From NCBI GenBank assembly GCA_050746185.1, contig JBOGLA010000028.1, forward strand, positions 1-64,000: a DNA stretch of 64,000 bases. The letters are read 5' to 3'. Source of the DNA: PALSA-188 sp050746185. GTDB taxonomy: Bacteria > Acidobacteriota > Terriglobia > Terriglobales > Acidobacteriaceae. Position numbers and translations under genes: made by a program. Below are positions 34,601 to 41,609 of the stretch, piece by piece (the stretch's first letter is position 1; each line of letters starts with the position of its first letter). Below the pieces are notes generated by a model. It saw only the letters and a list, made by a program, of their open reading frames with translations. It did not search any database and had not been told where the DNA came from.

Positions 34601-35713
34601 CCGAGCGCGCTCAGCGGAATTAATGGGTCGCTGCTATTCAATCAGGGTCAGTTTCAGATCGAAAAGCTGACAGGGCACGTGGGCGGGGGCACGGTCGCGT
34701 TTCAAGGGCAGGCGAACTGGTCCAATCGGGTGCTTAATTTCGACTTGGGATTGCACGGACAAGAAGTGCGGCTCAGATATCCTCAAGGCGTCAGCTCCAC
34801 CGCGAATCTTGACTTGCAGCTCAGCGGCAGTTCGGTCGCCTCGACTCTCACCGGCGATATCACCGTGACCAAGGTTGCAGTGACTCCCGGCTTCGATTTT
34901 GGGGCATATCTGCAACGCACGGCGCAGTCCTCTGCCATTTCGCAAACTAATCCTGTGTTAAATCGGGTCAGGCTTGATATCCACATTGTGACGGTTCCTG
35001 AATTGCAAATGCAGACAGCCGTAATCAGACTGTCGGGGGACGCGGATCTACATCTTCGGGGAACGGCAGCAAAGTCAGTCTTGCTGGGACGGGCGGATGT
35101 GCTTGAGGGCCAGGCCTATTTCAACGGCACCAAATACCGGCTGGAGCGGGGTGACGTGACTTTCACCAATCCGGTAACCACTGTCCCGGTGGTTGATTTG
35201 CAGGCTTCCACGCGAGTTCGCGATTATGATCTGACTCTGAATTTGAACGGCCCTGCGGACAAGCTCAACTTGACCTACCGGTCCGAGCCGCCTCTCCCCA
35301 CGTCGGATATTATTGCGTTGCTGGCTTTTGGCCAGACCACTCAACAGTCCGCTCAGTTGCAGCAGTCCGGTGCGCCATCGGTAAGTCAGGCTGCCTCCAA
35401 TGCGATTCTTGCCGCCGCGCTCAACACTGCGGTCAACAACCGTGCGCAACGGCTATTTGGAGTCAGCAGAATAAAAATAGACCCACAAGGCTTGAACACG
35501 GAGACTTCTCCAACTCAATCCGGGCCTGCGATCACAATCGAGCAGCAGGTGGCCAGCAACATTACGGTCTCTTACAGCACAAATGTGGCACAGACTTCGC
35601 AGCAGGTCATTCAGGCGGAATACAACGTAACGCGCAACATTTCGATCGTAGCGATCCGGGACGAAAACGGAGTGGTCAGCTTCGACGTGAAAATCCGGCG
35701 TCGCAAGAAATAG
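31655..35713 (+). CDS. tamB: TamB/DUF490-family translocation and assembly module protein
   Basis: A 1352-residue protein with an N-terminal transmembrane anchor (about 22-44, YALLLVALSAAVVGVLAWYA) and a very long beta-helical periplasmic body of repeated VxGxxxxL strands. The C-terminal DUF490 region includes LRGTAAKSVLLGRADVLEGQ and SEPPLPTSDIIALLAFGQT, the signature of TamB. TamB spans the periplasm and, with TamA or BamA, helps assemble outer-membrane proteins; phospholipid transport is also proposed for the family. It is the third gene of the bamA-chaperone-tamB operon. ATG 31655 overlaps the preceding gene by 20 bases; ATG 31685 is a possible alternative. Confidence 0.88.
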   Translation: MKAGRNERRAMTARTKLPSRRLWKYALLLVALSAAVVGVLAWYATTNSFQAMVRNRLVNQLQRITGGRVEVGGVHTVPFKFQIEVRNLTIHGRERDTAIPYAHVDQLMVHLKLTSLLTSGLTFRSVVLEHPVIHIIFYPDGSTNQPAPERVMRSGNKALENLFALSITELEVRRGELFWNDQRIPLDFTASDVFADMNYSLLHRRYETSLLLGKATTRYGNFTPVSWTASAHLRLAENSIEVQSLRMTSGRSRIQAAGTLINFIHPTVNATYDAVFDLNEVRAIAHIPEIRGGVIEASGKGAWSTTDFSLIGKLEAKDLSFRNGSLTLRDATFKSGYSVDPQRILLPDIAGNILGGAVAGSAEITDWQTLQSSPRKSKMGGELDRESRVRLELRDISASEAAKAISTARRPFSKMNIVGDVTGTVNATWYRSPANAVADIVFDVVAPAKLRPGQLAVNGHARTTYRRATQELVVSEFTASTKATQIKASGTLSSSATVNLSVSTSNLGEWQPILVAVGYDQPVPVRLLGPASFNGMATGHLSSITFSGKLQSGNFDFIVPATSRTPEEDVHWDSFVTDMRLSPAGLALRNSELRRNSTAIHFDINLGLEDRHFTPTSPFTARIDMQHANLGELMEMAGYRYPASGMMDLSVQLAGTRSDPEGNGQIHISDAVIYGQPVQQVSSTLSFNRHELVLHNLEMAQLQTRVMGDASYDFSARSFSLDLSGSHFDLARISKLRSSRVSVQGTLDFVARGSGTIENPDIKAQIHLRNLTVDQELAGDFTLNAVSQGPEIYLSGVSQFKTAELGLKGTVRPSGDWPASLDLHFARLDIDPVLLAYLRGHVTGHSSVAGDLHMEGPLRRPSKLNLAGNLTDLSADIEHVKLHNEGPVQFAIANHLLKVSHFHLLGDDTDLSGEGSVNLSGGRELDFRARGQLNLQLIRSYNPDFTESGTVNVDMSVTGTASNPLAQGRMQITNGSVAYADSPSALSGINGSLLFNQGQFQIEKLTGHVGGGTVAFQGQANWSNRVLNFDLGLHGQEVRLRYPQGVSSTANLDLQLSGSSVASTLTGDITVTKVAVTPGFDFGAYLQRTAQSSAISQTNPVLNRVRLDIHIVTVPELQMQTAVIRLSGDADLHLRGTAAKSVLLGRADVLEGQAYFNGTKYRLERGDVTFTNPVTTVPVVDLQASTRVRDYDLTLNLNGPADKLNLTYRSEPPLPTSDIIALLAFGQTTQQSAQLQQSGAPSVSQAASNAILAAALNTAVNNRAQRLFGVSRIKIDPQGLNTETSPTQSGPAITIEQQVASNITVSYSTNVAQTSQQVIQAEYNVTRNISIVAIRDENGVVSFDVKIRRRKK

Positions 35714-35738
35714 CGTCTCGCGAGCTCTGACGTAATTC

Positions 35739-36404
35739 ATGTCCACTGCATCCCAAGACGATTCTTTTTTATCCGAGTCCGAAGGGATGGTGGATTCGCA
35801 ACTCCGATCGAGAGGCATACGCGATGTCCGGGTGTTGAGGGCAATGGCTAAGGTACCGAGGCACGAATTCGTGGCTCGGCAATTTCGCTCGCAGGCGTAC
35901 GAAGATCATCCCATTCAAATCGGCGAAGGCCAGACTATTTCACAACCTTATATCGTTGCTCGAATGCTGGAAGCCATGGCGCTGCTCCCGTTGGATGTTG
36001 TGCTGGAAATTGGAACCGGTTCGGGATATCAGACCGCGCTACTTGCGGAATTGAGTCATTTCGTTTTCTCGATTGAACGCTACGCATCTCTGGCGATCGA
36101 GGCCCGAGCCACCCTGGCACGTCTGGGATACCAAAACGTCACGGTTTCAGTCGGCGACGGTAGTTGCGGTTTGCCGGGGGAAGCGCCCTTCGATGCAATC
36201 GTCGTTTCCGCCGCTGCTCCCCAGATACCGATGGCACTATTCGAACAGCTGCGCGAGGGCGGAAGAATGATTGTGCCGGTCGGCCCTCCGCAATTTCAGC
36301 AACTGCAACTGGTGCGGAAGAGAAACAATCGTGCCGAATCTATCAGTCTCGAGCCATGCCGCTTCGTGCCCCTGGTTGGAGCACAGGGGTTTGGGTTGGA
36401 GTAA
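35739..36404 (+). CDS. pcm: Protein-L-isoaspartate O-methyltransferase
   Basis: A 221-residue cytoplasmic enzyme of the usual PCMT length. It repairs isoaspartyl residues in damaged proteins using S-adenosylmethionine. Motifs: VPRHEFVA near the N-terminus, EIGTGSGYQTALLAEL (SAM-binding motif I) and the post-I acidic strand FSIERYASL. The C-terminal LREGGRMIVPVG is also characteristic. It follows tamB by 25 bases in the same direction, so may be transcribed with it. Its start is ATG 35739. Confidence 0.93.
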   Translation: MSTASQDDSFLSESEGMVDSQLRSRGIRDVRVLRAMAKVPRHEFVARQFRSQAYEDHPIQIGEGQTISQPYIVARMLEAMALLPLDVVLEIGTGSGYQTALLAELSHFVFSIERYASLAIEARATLARLGYQNVTVSVGDGSCGLPGEAPFDAIVVSAAAPQIPMALFEQLREGGRMIVPVGPPQFQQLQLVRKRNNRAESISLEPCRFVPLVGAQGFGLE

Positions 36405-36449
36405 GCGGCCTGCCATCCGGTTATCGGCGTTCTACTTTACAATCTTTGA

Positions 36450-37313
36450 GTGAACGTTTTTCGCGAACTTGGCGTCACCATGGAAATGATCAAGTGGGAG
36501 CACTCCGTCTTCGCGCTTCCGTTTGCTCTGTGTGGAGCACTGCTGGCCGCTCACGGACTTCCCACCGCGCATCAACTGATATGGATTGTGATTGCGATGG
36601 TTACGGCGCGCTCGGCCGCGATGGCCTTCAATCGTCTGGCCGACGCCGGCACTGATGCTGCCAATCCACGGACAAAAATGCGAGCCCTCCCATCGGGCGC
36701 GCTTACGCCGGCTTTCGTGGCTATGTTTGTTGTCGCATCGAGCCTGGCATTTGTGTTTGCAGCCTCACGGTTGAATCATTTGGCATTTGTGCTCTCGCCG
36801 GTGGCGCTCATGGTGATACTGCTTTATTCCTACACCAAACGGTTTACTCGCTGGTCTCACCTTGCGCTGGGATTTGCTCTTGGCATTGCGCCCGCAGGAG
36901 CGTGGATTGCGGTGCGAGGCTCGCTCGATCCGAGGATTCTATTATTGACCGCGGCGGTTACTTTCTGGGTCTCGGGATTCGACGTATTGTACGCATGCCA
37001 GGACTATGCCTTCGATTCTTCTGTCGGTCTACATTCAATTCCGCGCTATTGGGGAGTTGTAAAATCCCTTTGGATTTCGCGATTCTTTCACGCCGCCATG
37101 TTGCTTTTGCTTATCAGTCTCATTTTCGTTTTCAATTTGGGCGGCTGGGCTATGGCGGGCGTGGCAGCGGTGGCTCTGCTGCTGTTTTATGAGCACTCTC
37201 TGGTCCATGCCAATGATCTGAGCAGGCTCAACGCCGCATTCTTCACCATGAACGGAGTGGTATCAATTGTGTTCTTTGTATTCGTGGCTGCGGATGTACT
37301 GCTGCGAGGTTGA
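36450..37313 (+). CDS. mqnP: UbiA-family prenyltransferase, probably for menaquinone
   Basis: A 287-residue membrane enzyme with about nine helices. The prenyl-diphosphate site NRLADAGTDAANPRTKMRAL (near 56-75) is the N-x3-D-x3-D motif, with an R/T-rich follow-up. The second aspartate-rich loop is DVLYACQDYAFDSSVGLHS. UbiA proteins attach a polyprenyl chain to an aromatic acid. MqnE lies 123 bases downstream, and UbiE/MenG is 4 kb on, so I infer the futalosine-pathway enzyme MqnP; 4-hydroxybenzoate polyprenyltransferase is the alternative name used for close homologues. Start GTG 36450. Confidence 0.78.
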   Translation: MNVFRELGVTMEMIKWEHSVFALPFALCGALLAAHGLPTAHQLIWIVIAMVTARSAAMAFNRLADAGTDAANPRTKMRALPSGALTPAFVAMFVVASSLAFVFAASRLNHLAFVLSPVALMVILLYSYTKRFTRWSHLALGFALGIAPAGAWIAVRGSLDPRILLLTAAVTFWVSGFDVLYACQDYAFDSSVGLHSIPRYWGVVKSLWISRFFHAAMLLLLISLIFVFNLGGWAMAGVAAVALLLFYEHSLVHANDLSRLNAAFFTMNGVVSIVFFVFVAADVLLRG

Positions 37314-37319
37314 ACAGAA

Positions 37320-37331
37320 CGTCCGCGGACG
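37320..37331. promoter_or_regulatory. Perfect 12-bp palindrome upstream of mqnE
   Basis: CGTCCGCGGACG is a perfect 12-bp palindrome, 6 bases after the prenyltransferase stop and 105 bases before mqnE. It could be an operator-like site or a short stem. No protein can be assigned, and it is not part of a visible terminator (no T-tract follows). Confidence 0.25.
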
Positions 37332-37436
37332 GAGAGTATCCACTTAAATTGCTCTTACGACGCCGTGATGGTGTTGGAGTTTATCCAGTGAGACAGACAA
37401 AGCTTGTGACTTCCTTTCGATAGCTGCGATATCATC

Positions 37437-38567
37437 ATGGAGATGCCGCATTCATTTCAGACCGACGACTCGCGACTGAAGGTGATTCACGAAAAGGTTA
37501 TGTGCCGCGAGCGCTTAACCGGACAAGACGCGCTCGATCTTTATCGCGCCTCTGACATTCTTGCGGTTGGCTGGCTGGCCAATACCGTGCGCGAGCGCAT
37601 CCATGGCGACAGGACGTACTTCAATGTGAACCGCCACATCAATCCGACGAATGTTTGCGTGGCGGCCTGCCGTCTGTGCGCCTTCGGCCGCAAGAAAGAC
37701 TCGCCCGGCGCATACACCATGGCGCTCGAAGAGGTTTTCGAGACGGCGGCGTCGGGATATAGCGAGGCGGTCACGGAGTTCCACATTGTTGGCGGACTGC
37801 ATCCCGATCTTCCTTTCCAGTATTTTCTTGACCTTATTTCCGGACTGAAAGAGCGCTTCCCGCAGGTGCATTTAAAGGCTTTCACCATGGTGGAAGTTGC
37901 GTATCTGGCAAAGCGCGCCAAGCTTTCGATTGCGCAGACTCTGGCACAATTGAAAGCGGCGGGCCTGGATTCGTTGCCCGGCGGAGGGGCGGAAATCTTC
38001 GCCGACCGCGTCCGGCACATTATTTGCGACCATAAAATTGACGGCGGCGAGTGGTTAGAAACCGCGAAACTGGCTCACCAGATGGGATTGAAGTCCAACG
38101 CTACCATGCTCTACGGGCATGTGGAGAACGATGAGGACCGCGTGGATCATCTGCTCAAATTGAGAGACCTGCAGGATGAGACGGGCGGATTCCAGACTTT
38201 CATCCCGCTTGCATTCCATCCCGATAACACTCCGCTTCAGCATTTGCCGAAAACAACGGGAATGCTGGACCTCAAGCAAATTGCGGTAGGCCGCCTGGTG
38301 CTGGACAACTTCGCCCACATCAAAGCCTACTGGCAAATGATGACGGCTAAGATTGCTCAGATCGCGCTTCGATTCGGAGCGGACGACATTGACGGAACTG
38401 TGGTCGAAGAAAAAATCTACCACGACGCCGGGGCTACGACTCCACAGGGAATGCGGCGTCAAGATCTGGTGCGGTTGATTCGCGAAGCGGGACGCGAACC
38501 TGTCGAACGAGATACCCTCTACCGGCCGGTAACGCGGACGGAGACGTCGGTTACCGTCGCGGTGTAG
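37437..38567 (+). CDS. mqnE: Aminofutalosine synthase (radical SAM)
   Basis: A 376-residue radical SAM enzyme. The [4Fe-4S] motif is CVAACRLC (C74, C78, C81; C-x3-C-x2-C), preceded by YFNVNRHINPTNV, a hallmark of MqnE. FHIVGGLHPDLPFQYF, then LDSLPGGGAEIFADRVR, are conserved for aminofutalosine synthase. It adds S-adenosylmethionine-derived adenosyl radical to the MqnA product to form aminofutalosine in the futalosine route to menaquinone. Together with the UbiA gene upstream this indicates that route rather than the MenFDHCEB route. The start is ATG 37437; mqnA, mqnB and mqnC are not in the window. Confidence 0.92.
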   Translation: MEMPHSFQTDDSRLKVIHEKVMCRERLTGQDALDLYRASDILAVGWLANTVRERIHGDRTYFNVNRHINPTNVCVAACRLCAFGRKKDSPGAYTMALEEVFETAASGYSEAVTEFHIVGGLHPDLPFQYFLDLISGLKERFPQVHLKAFTMVEVAYLAKRAKLSIAQTLAQLKAAGLDSLPGGGAEIFADRVRHIICDHKIDGGEWLETAKLAHQMGLKSNATMLYGHVENDEDRVDHLLKLRDLQDETGGFQTFIPLAFHPDNTPLQHLPKTTGMLDLKQIAVGRLVLDNFAHIKAYWQMMTAKIAQIALRFGADDIDGTVVEEKIYHDAGATTPQGMRRQDLVRLIREAGREPVERDTLYRPVTRTETSVTVAV

Positions 38568-38743
38568 AGAGGCCCGAGTTCGCACGCCAGACGAAAGTCC
38601 AAGGACGTTTTGCGCACTCGATCGGTTCTCCTACGCGCATCGCAAGAGGAATGACGGTCTGTTCCGTTCGTGGAGATTCTCGCCTCAGCGAACACTCCGG
38701 GATCGCAGCTATCCCATCTTGCGAACATCCGGTGAGCGCGATG

Positions 38744-39016
38744 CTATCCTCGCCCTCTACGCTCCGAACTCACCATGGCATGCCTTAGCAGCAGGTTCAC
38801 TTTAGTCTGATATCCCCTGCCATAAGCCTTCAGCCACTTCAAGATATCTGCATCCAAACGCATCGTCACCGGCTTCTTTGGCGGGCGGTAAAACTTGCCG
38901 ACCTCGGCTCCACTCCAGTCAATCACGACGGCGACATCGGAGAAGTCAATGTCTTTGTCTTTTTTCGCGCCGATGGCGGCGATGTCTCGCCTTTGATGCT
39001 TGTTGAGCCTCTTCAT
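38744..39016 (-). CDS. brnA: BrnA family antitoxin
   Basis: A 90-residue protein starting at ATG 39016. The C-terminal part PPKKPVTMRLDADILKWLKA followed by YGRGYQTKVNLLLRHAM is the ribbon-helix-helix domain of BrnA: a basic strand, then helices, with the YQTKVN turn. BrnA binds the brnTA operator and neutralises the BrnT RNase. It overlaps the 3' part of the toxin frame. The ATG is preceded by AGGAGGAG (revcomp of 39021-39028), a strong ribosome-binding site. The antitoxin appears intact while the toxin frame is broken, the state expected for a decaying toxin-antitoxin module. Confidence 0.85.
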   Translation of the reverse strand: MKRLNKHQRRDIAAIGAKKDKDIDFSDVAVVIDWSGAEVGKFYRPPKKPVTMRLDADILKWLKAYGRGYQTKVNLLLRHAMVSSERRGRG

Positions 39017-39283
39017 AGCTCCTCCTCTCCTGTGGAGCGGCCGCTCGGGCAGAAATAATGCGAATGATTTCCTCTTCGTCTCTCTCAAACCAGCTATGAA
39101 CCACGAGCAGGATCGTGCCGGGATCAATAGCTCCGAGAGTAATCAACGTTCCTCCTCGCCGGACGACGCATCCAGCTGCGTTAGAGCGCATGGATCATTG
39201 AAAACGAGAACAGCAGTCTCAAACCCAACATCGTGCTTAAGACGATTCCGCAGGTTTTTGTCTTCGTCCCATTCAAAGCGCAT
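38946..39283 (-). pseudogene. brnT: BrnT-family toxin gene disrupted by a frameshift
   Basis: ATG 39283 opens MRFEWDEDKNLRNRLKHDVG, a BrnT N-terminus (FEWD...KN, LKHDVGFETAVLVF, NDPCAL), which reaches a TGA at 39143-39145 after 46 residues. The rest continues in the next frame: LGAIDPGTILLVVHSWFERD, then IIRIISARAAAPQERRSYEE, a BrnT C-terminus. Adding one G between 39143 and 39144 would read CGT TGG ATT ACT CTC GGA (RWITLG), joining the two halves, which is the expected BrnT sequence. The gene is therefore probably inactive, unless this is a sequencing error. The second frame also runs about 70 bases into brnA, so the toxin stop may be lost as well. BrnT is a ribosome-independent RNase. Confidence 0.75.
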
Positions 39284-39300
39284 AGTCCGAACATAAAGCA

Positions 39301-39329
39301 AGCGTAATGCAAGTTTAAGGGGGTGTCAA
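39301..39329 (-). promoter_or_regulatory. Predicted brnTA promoter
   Basis: On the minus strand TTGACA (39324-39329) and TACGCT (39301-39306) are separated by 17 bp, a consensus -35 with a partial -10. It would direct a transcript into brnT (start 39283). Confidence 0.4.
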
Positions 39330-39335
39330 TACCAC

Positions 39336-39345
39336 TGTACGTACA
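39336..39345. promoter_or_regulatory. Palindromic operator candidate for BrnA
   Basis: TGTACGTACA is a perfect 10-bp palindrome that lies just upstream of the predicted -35 of the brnTA promoter. BrnA-family antitoxins repress their own operon by binding palindromes near the promoter. This is a candidate site by position and symmetry only. Confidence 0.35.
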
Positions 39346-39394
39346 TTGGATTTGATTAACGACTTAGTTGAAACCCCGCATAAAAAAACGGAAC

Positions 39395-40366
39395 CTACTG
39401 AAAGAATTCTCCCATATCCGGGGCGGAAGCGGACGCCGCCGGAAGATCAGCTACACCAAGCGCCTTGAGCGTTAACCGGAATGTGCTCTCGTGTTGATAG
39501 AGAGTCGTGGACTGGTATCCTGCTTTCGCCTTCGGACTGATCACCAGGGTGGCAACCTGCCCGCCGCCATGTGCGGAATCGCCGGCATCCCCCTCATCAA
39601 AAGTAATAATCAGCAGAGAGTTTTGAAATGCTGAGCCGTGAATTAGTGGATCAATATTATTCTTCAGCCATAGGTCGGCATTTGCCAACTTCTGAGTATC
39701 GGTGCAGGTGGAAAGACCAGATGGGCAATCGTGCGCGTCATCCGACAAGTCAGGAGCAATGAAGCTGTAGTCTGGAAGAGAGCCGTCGCTTGTATCCGAC
39801 GCGAGCTGCGCGAACGGGACCACGTTGCCCGCCTGAGTTGGGCTGTTGATCACATCGGACAGATATGCGAATGGATTATGGCGACGAACGTACGCGCCGG
39901 TGTCCGGCCCCAGGTATCCGATTTGCGGGAGCGCCTCTGCGTAACATTTCCAGGTCTTGCCCGCTGCTGTTAGTGCGCGCACAATATTGTCCAGCGTTAC
40001 CGGACCGGGATATGCGTCGCCGAGGGTTCCGGTGATTGATGTGCCTTCGCCCACCGTTAACGTGAAGTAGTTGGGCAGCGAGGGGTGCGCGTCCGCAAAA
40101 TATTGAGTTGCCAATCCGTATTTTGAGGCCAGGCTATTGAAATACGGCATATTTGAGTTGCCGACGACCTCACCGTAGCTGTGATTTTCTTCCACGAGAA
40201 GAAAAACATGAGCGAATTGTGGAATGCCGGCATTGCCGCCGCTTCCACCACCGCCGCCGCCCGTTCCAGTTGTGCCGCCTCCCGGCATTGTGCTTCCGCC
40301 TCCGCAACTGCAACACATCGCGGTAATTCCAATCGCGAACAGCAGAATCCGGGAACGTGCCTTCAT
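39395..40366 (-). CDS. Secreted phosphoesterase-family lipoprotein
   Basis: A 323-residue protein starting at ATG 40366. The signal sequence LLFAIGITAMCCSCGGG contains a lipobox-like S-C-G-G, followed by a Gly-rich linker (GGTTGTGGGGGGSGG). The catalytic region has FLLVEENHSYGEVVG, then FADAHPSLPNYFTL, typical of phosphoesterase-family (phospholipase C/acid phosphatase) metalloenzymes, and LIITFDEGDAGDSAHGGGQV near the C-terminus completes the metal site. It probably dephosphorylates or hydrolyses phosphoesters outside the cytoplasm. Substrate unknown. An upstream in-frame start at 40426 would place 20 residues before the signal peptide and is unlikely. Confidence 0.78.
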   Translation of the reverse strand: MKARSRILLFAIGITAMCCSCGGGSTMPGGGTTGTGGGGGGSGGNAGIPQFAHVFLLVEENHSYGEVVGNSNMPYFNSLASKYGLATQYFADAHPSLPNYFTLTVGEGTSITGTLGDAYPGPVTLDNIVRALTAAGKTWKCYAEALPQIGYLGPDTGAYVRRHNPFAYLSDVINSPTQAGNVVPFAQLASDTSDGSLPDYSFIAPDLSDDAHDCPSGLSTCTDTQKLANADLWLKNNIDPLIHGSAFQNSLLIITFDEGDAGDSAHGGGQVATLVISPKAKAGYQSTTLYQHESTFRLTLKALGVADLPAASASAPDMGEFFQ

Positions 40367-40489
40367 AGGCCAACCTTTTTCTGAATGGCAAACTCTTAGA
40401 GGGTTAACAGTGGCACAGCGTTGCACCCTTTTGGTTGATCGGGTTTAGAATTAGTGACGCAGAAGTACGCATGGATCCCCGAGCCTCGC

Positions 40490-41542
40490 ATGAATGTTCA
40501 CATCAGCTATAAAATCCACAAGAGTCCCGATATTGAGAGAGAAATCAACCATCTGCTGGAAAAACTGAACCGGCGCCTGCGCGCTTTTCGCCCGGAGCTC
40601 GTGCATTTGAAAGGGCTGATTGATCACGGGTCGCCGCGTGAAGGCGCCGTGGTGTCGCTGAACTTGCGTTTGCCGTCGGGCCAGATGGCAGTGCAGGAAT
40701 CTGGCGCGAACGCGCTCGCCGCCTTGAAGGCGGCGTCCGATGAGTTGGTTCTTCAGGTCGGCAAGCACAAGGCCCTGCTTCGTAGCTCACATAAGTGGCG
40801 AAGGAGGGGTTCCGATGCTTCCTTTAATGGCGGCGGAGAGGAAAAGCACCCGATCCCGCTTGAGGCCGAAGCCAGGCCCGTTTCTCCAGACGCGCCGCCG
40901 CCCGAGGATATCCGTTCCTACGTCAACACCCACCTGGGAAGGCTTGAGCGCTTCGTGGAGCGCGAACTCTATTTTCGCGAAGTGACAGGCCAGATGAGTC
41001 CCGATTCGGTAACAAAAGACGAAGTGGTGGATGAGGTCGTGGTCCGTGCTTTGAGCGGGCTGGAAGAGGACCACGACCGTTTGGCTCTTGAGCCCTGGTT
41101 CTATCGTCTCGCTGTCCAGAGCATTCAAGATTTATTTGCACGATCTGGCGAGGGAATGTTGGATGTTCGACTGGATGGTTCAGCGTCTTCCGGAACTGCG
41201 GACGGCGGAACAGAGCCAGAATTCCATCTAGCGGACGAATTCTTGCGCCGGACTGATTCGACGGGGGATGACGGGACCGCGACTCCAGAGGATGCTGCTT
41301 ACACCGATGAGTTAATTTCTCTCGTACAGTTCGCCCTTGGAGACGTGAGTGAAAGCGACCGTGGGGCTTTTATCCTGGACGCTCTTGAAGGCTTCAGCGT
41401 CGTTGAGATTGCGGCAATTACGGATCGCAAGCCGGACGAGATACGATCTTCCATCTCCGCCGTTCGGAAAAAGCTTCGGCAATCAACGCGCATTCAGCAG
41501 GGATTCAGAGAGAAGCGTCTTCAGAGAACGGGGACCGACTGA
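40490..41542 (+). CDS. HPF/RaiA-like domain fused to sigma-70-like domains
   Basis: A 350-residue protein from ATG 40490. Residues 1-103 form a ribosome hibernation factor/RaiA domain (MNVHISYKIHKSPDIEREIN, EGAVVSLNLRLPSG, ANALAALKAASDELVLQVGK). A basic linker (104-140) leads to a helical segment 141-220, LERFVERELYFRE, then EPWFYRLAVQSIQDLFAR, similar to a sigma-70 region 2. Residues 274-331, LISLVQFALGDVSESDRGAF, LEGFSVVEIAAITDRKPDEI and ISAVRKKLR, match sigma-70 region 4. Hibernation domains bind the 30S decoding site. The sigma-like part suggests a DNA- or RNA-polymerase-contacting helix-turn-helix. This links translation to transcription by inference only. GTG 40454 could add 12 residues. 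The next gene is ubiE. Confidence 0.7.
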   Translation: MNVHISYKIHKSPDIEREINHLLEKLNRRLRAFRPELVHLKGLIDHGSPREGAVVSLNLRLPSGQMAVQESGANALAALKAASDELVLQVGKHKALLRSSHKWRRRGSDASFNGGGEEKHPIPLEAEARPVSPDAPPPEDIRSYVNTHLGRLERFVERELYFREVTGQMSPDSVTKDEVVDEVVVRALSGLEEDHDRLALEPWFYRLAVQSIQDLFARSGEGMLDVRLDGSASSGTADGGTEPEFHLADEFLRRTDSTGDDGTATPEDAAYTDELISLVQFALGDVSESDRGAFILDALEGFSVVEIAAITDRKPDEIRSSISAVRKKLRQSTRIQQGFREKRLQRTGTD

Positions 41543-41609
41543 GTCTCGCTTACGGTAGCGGTTCTCCATTATTGGATTCCAGAGATTCATATCAATCGGC
41601 ATTCTCCCC

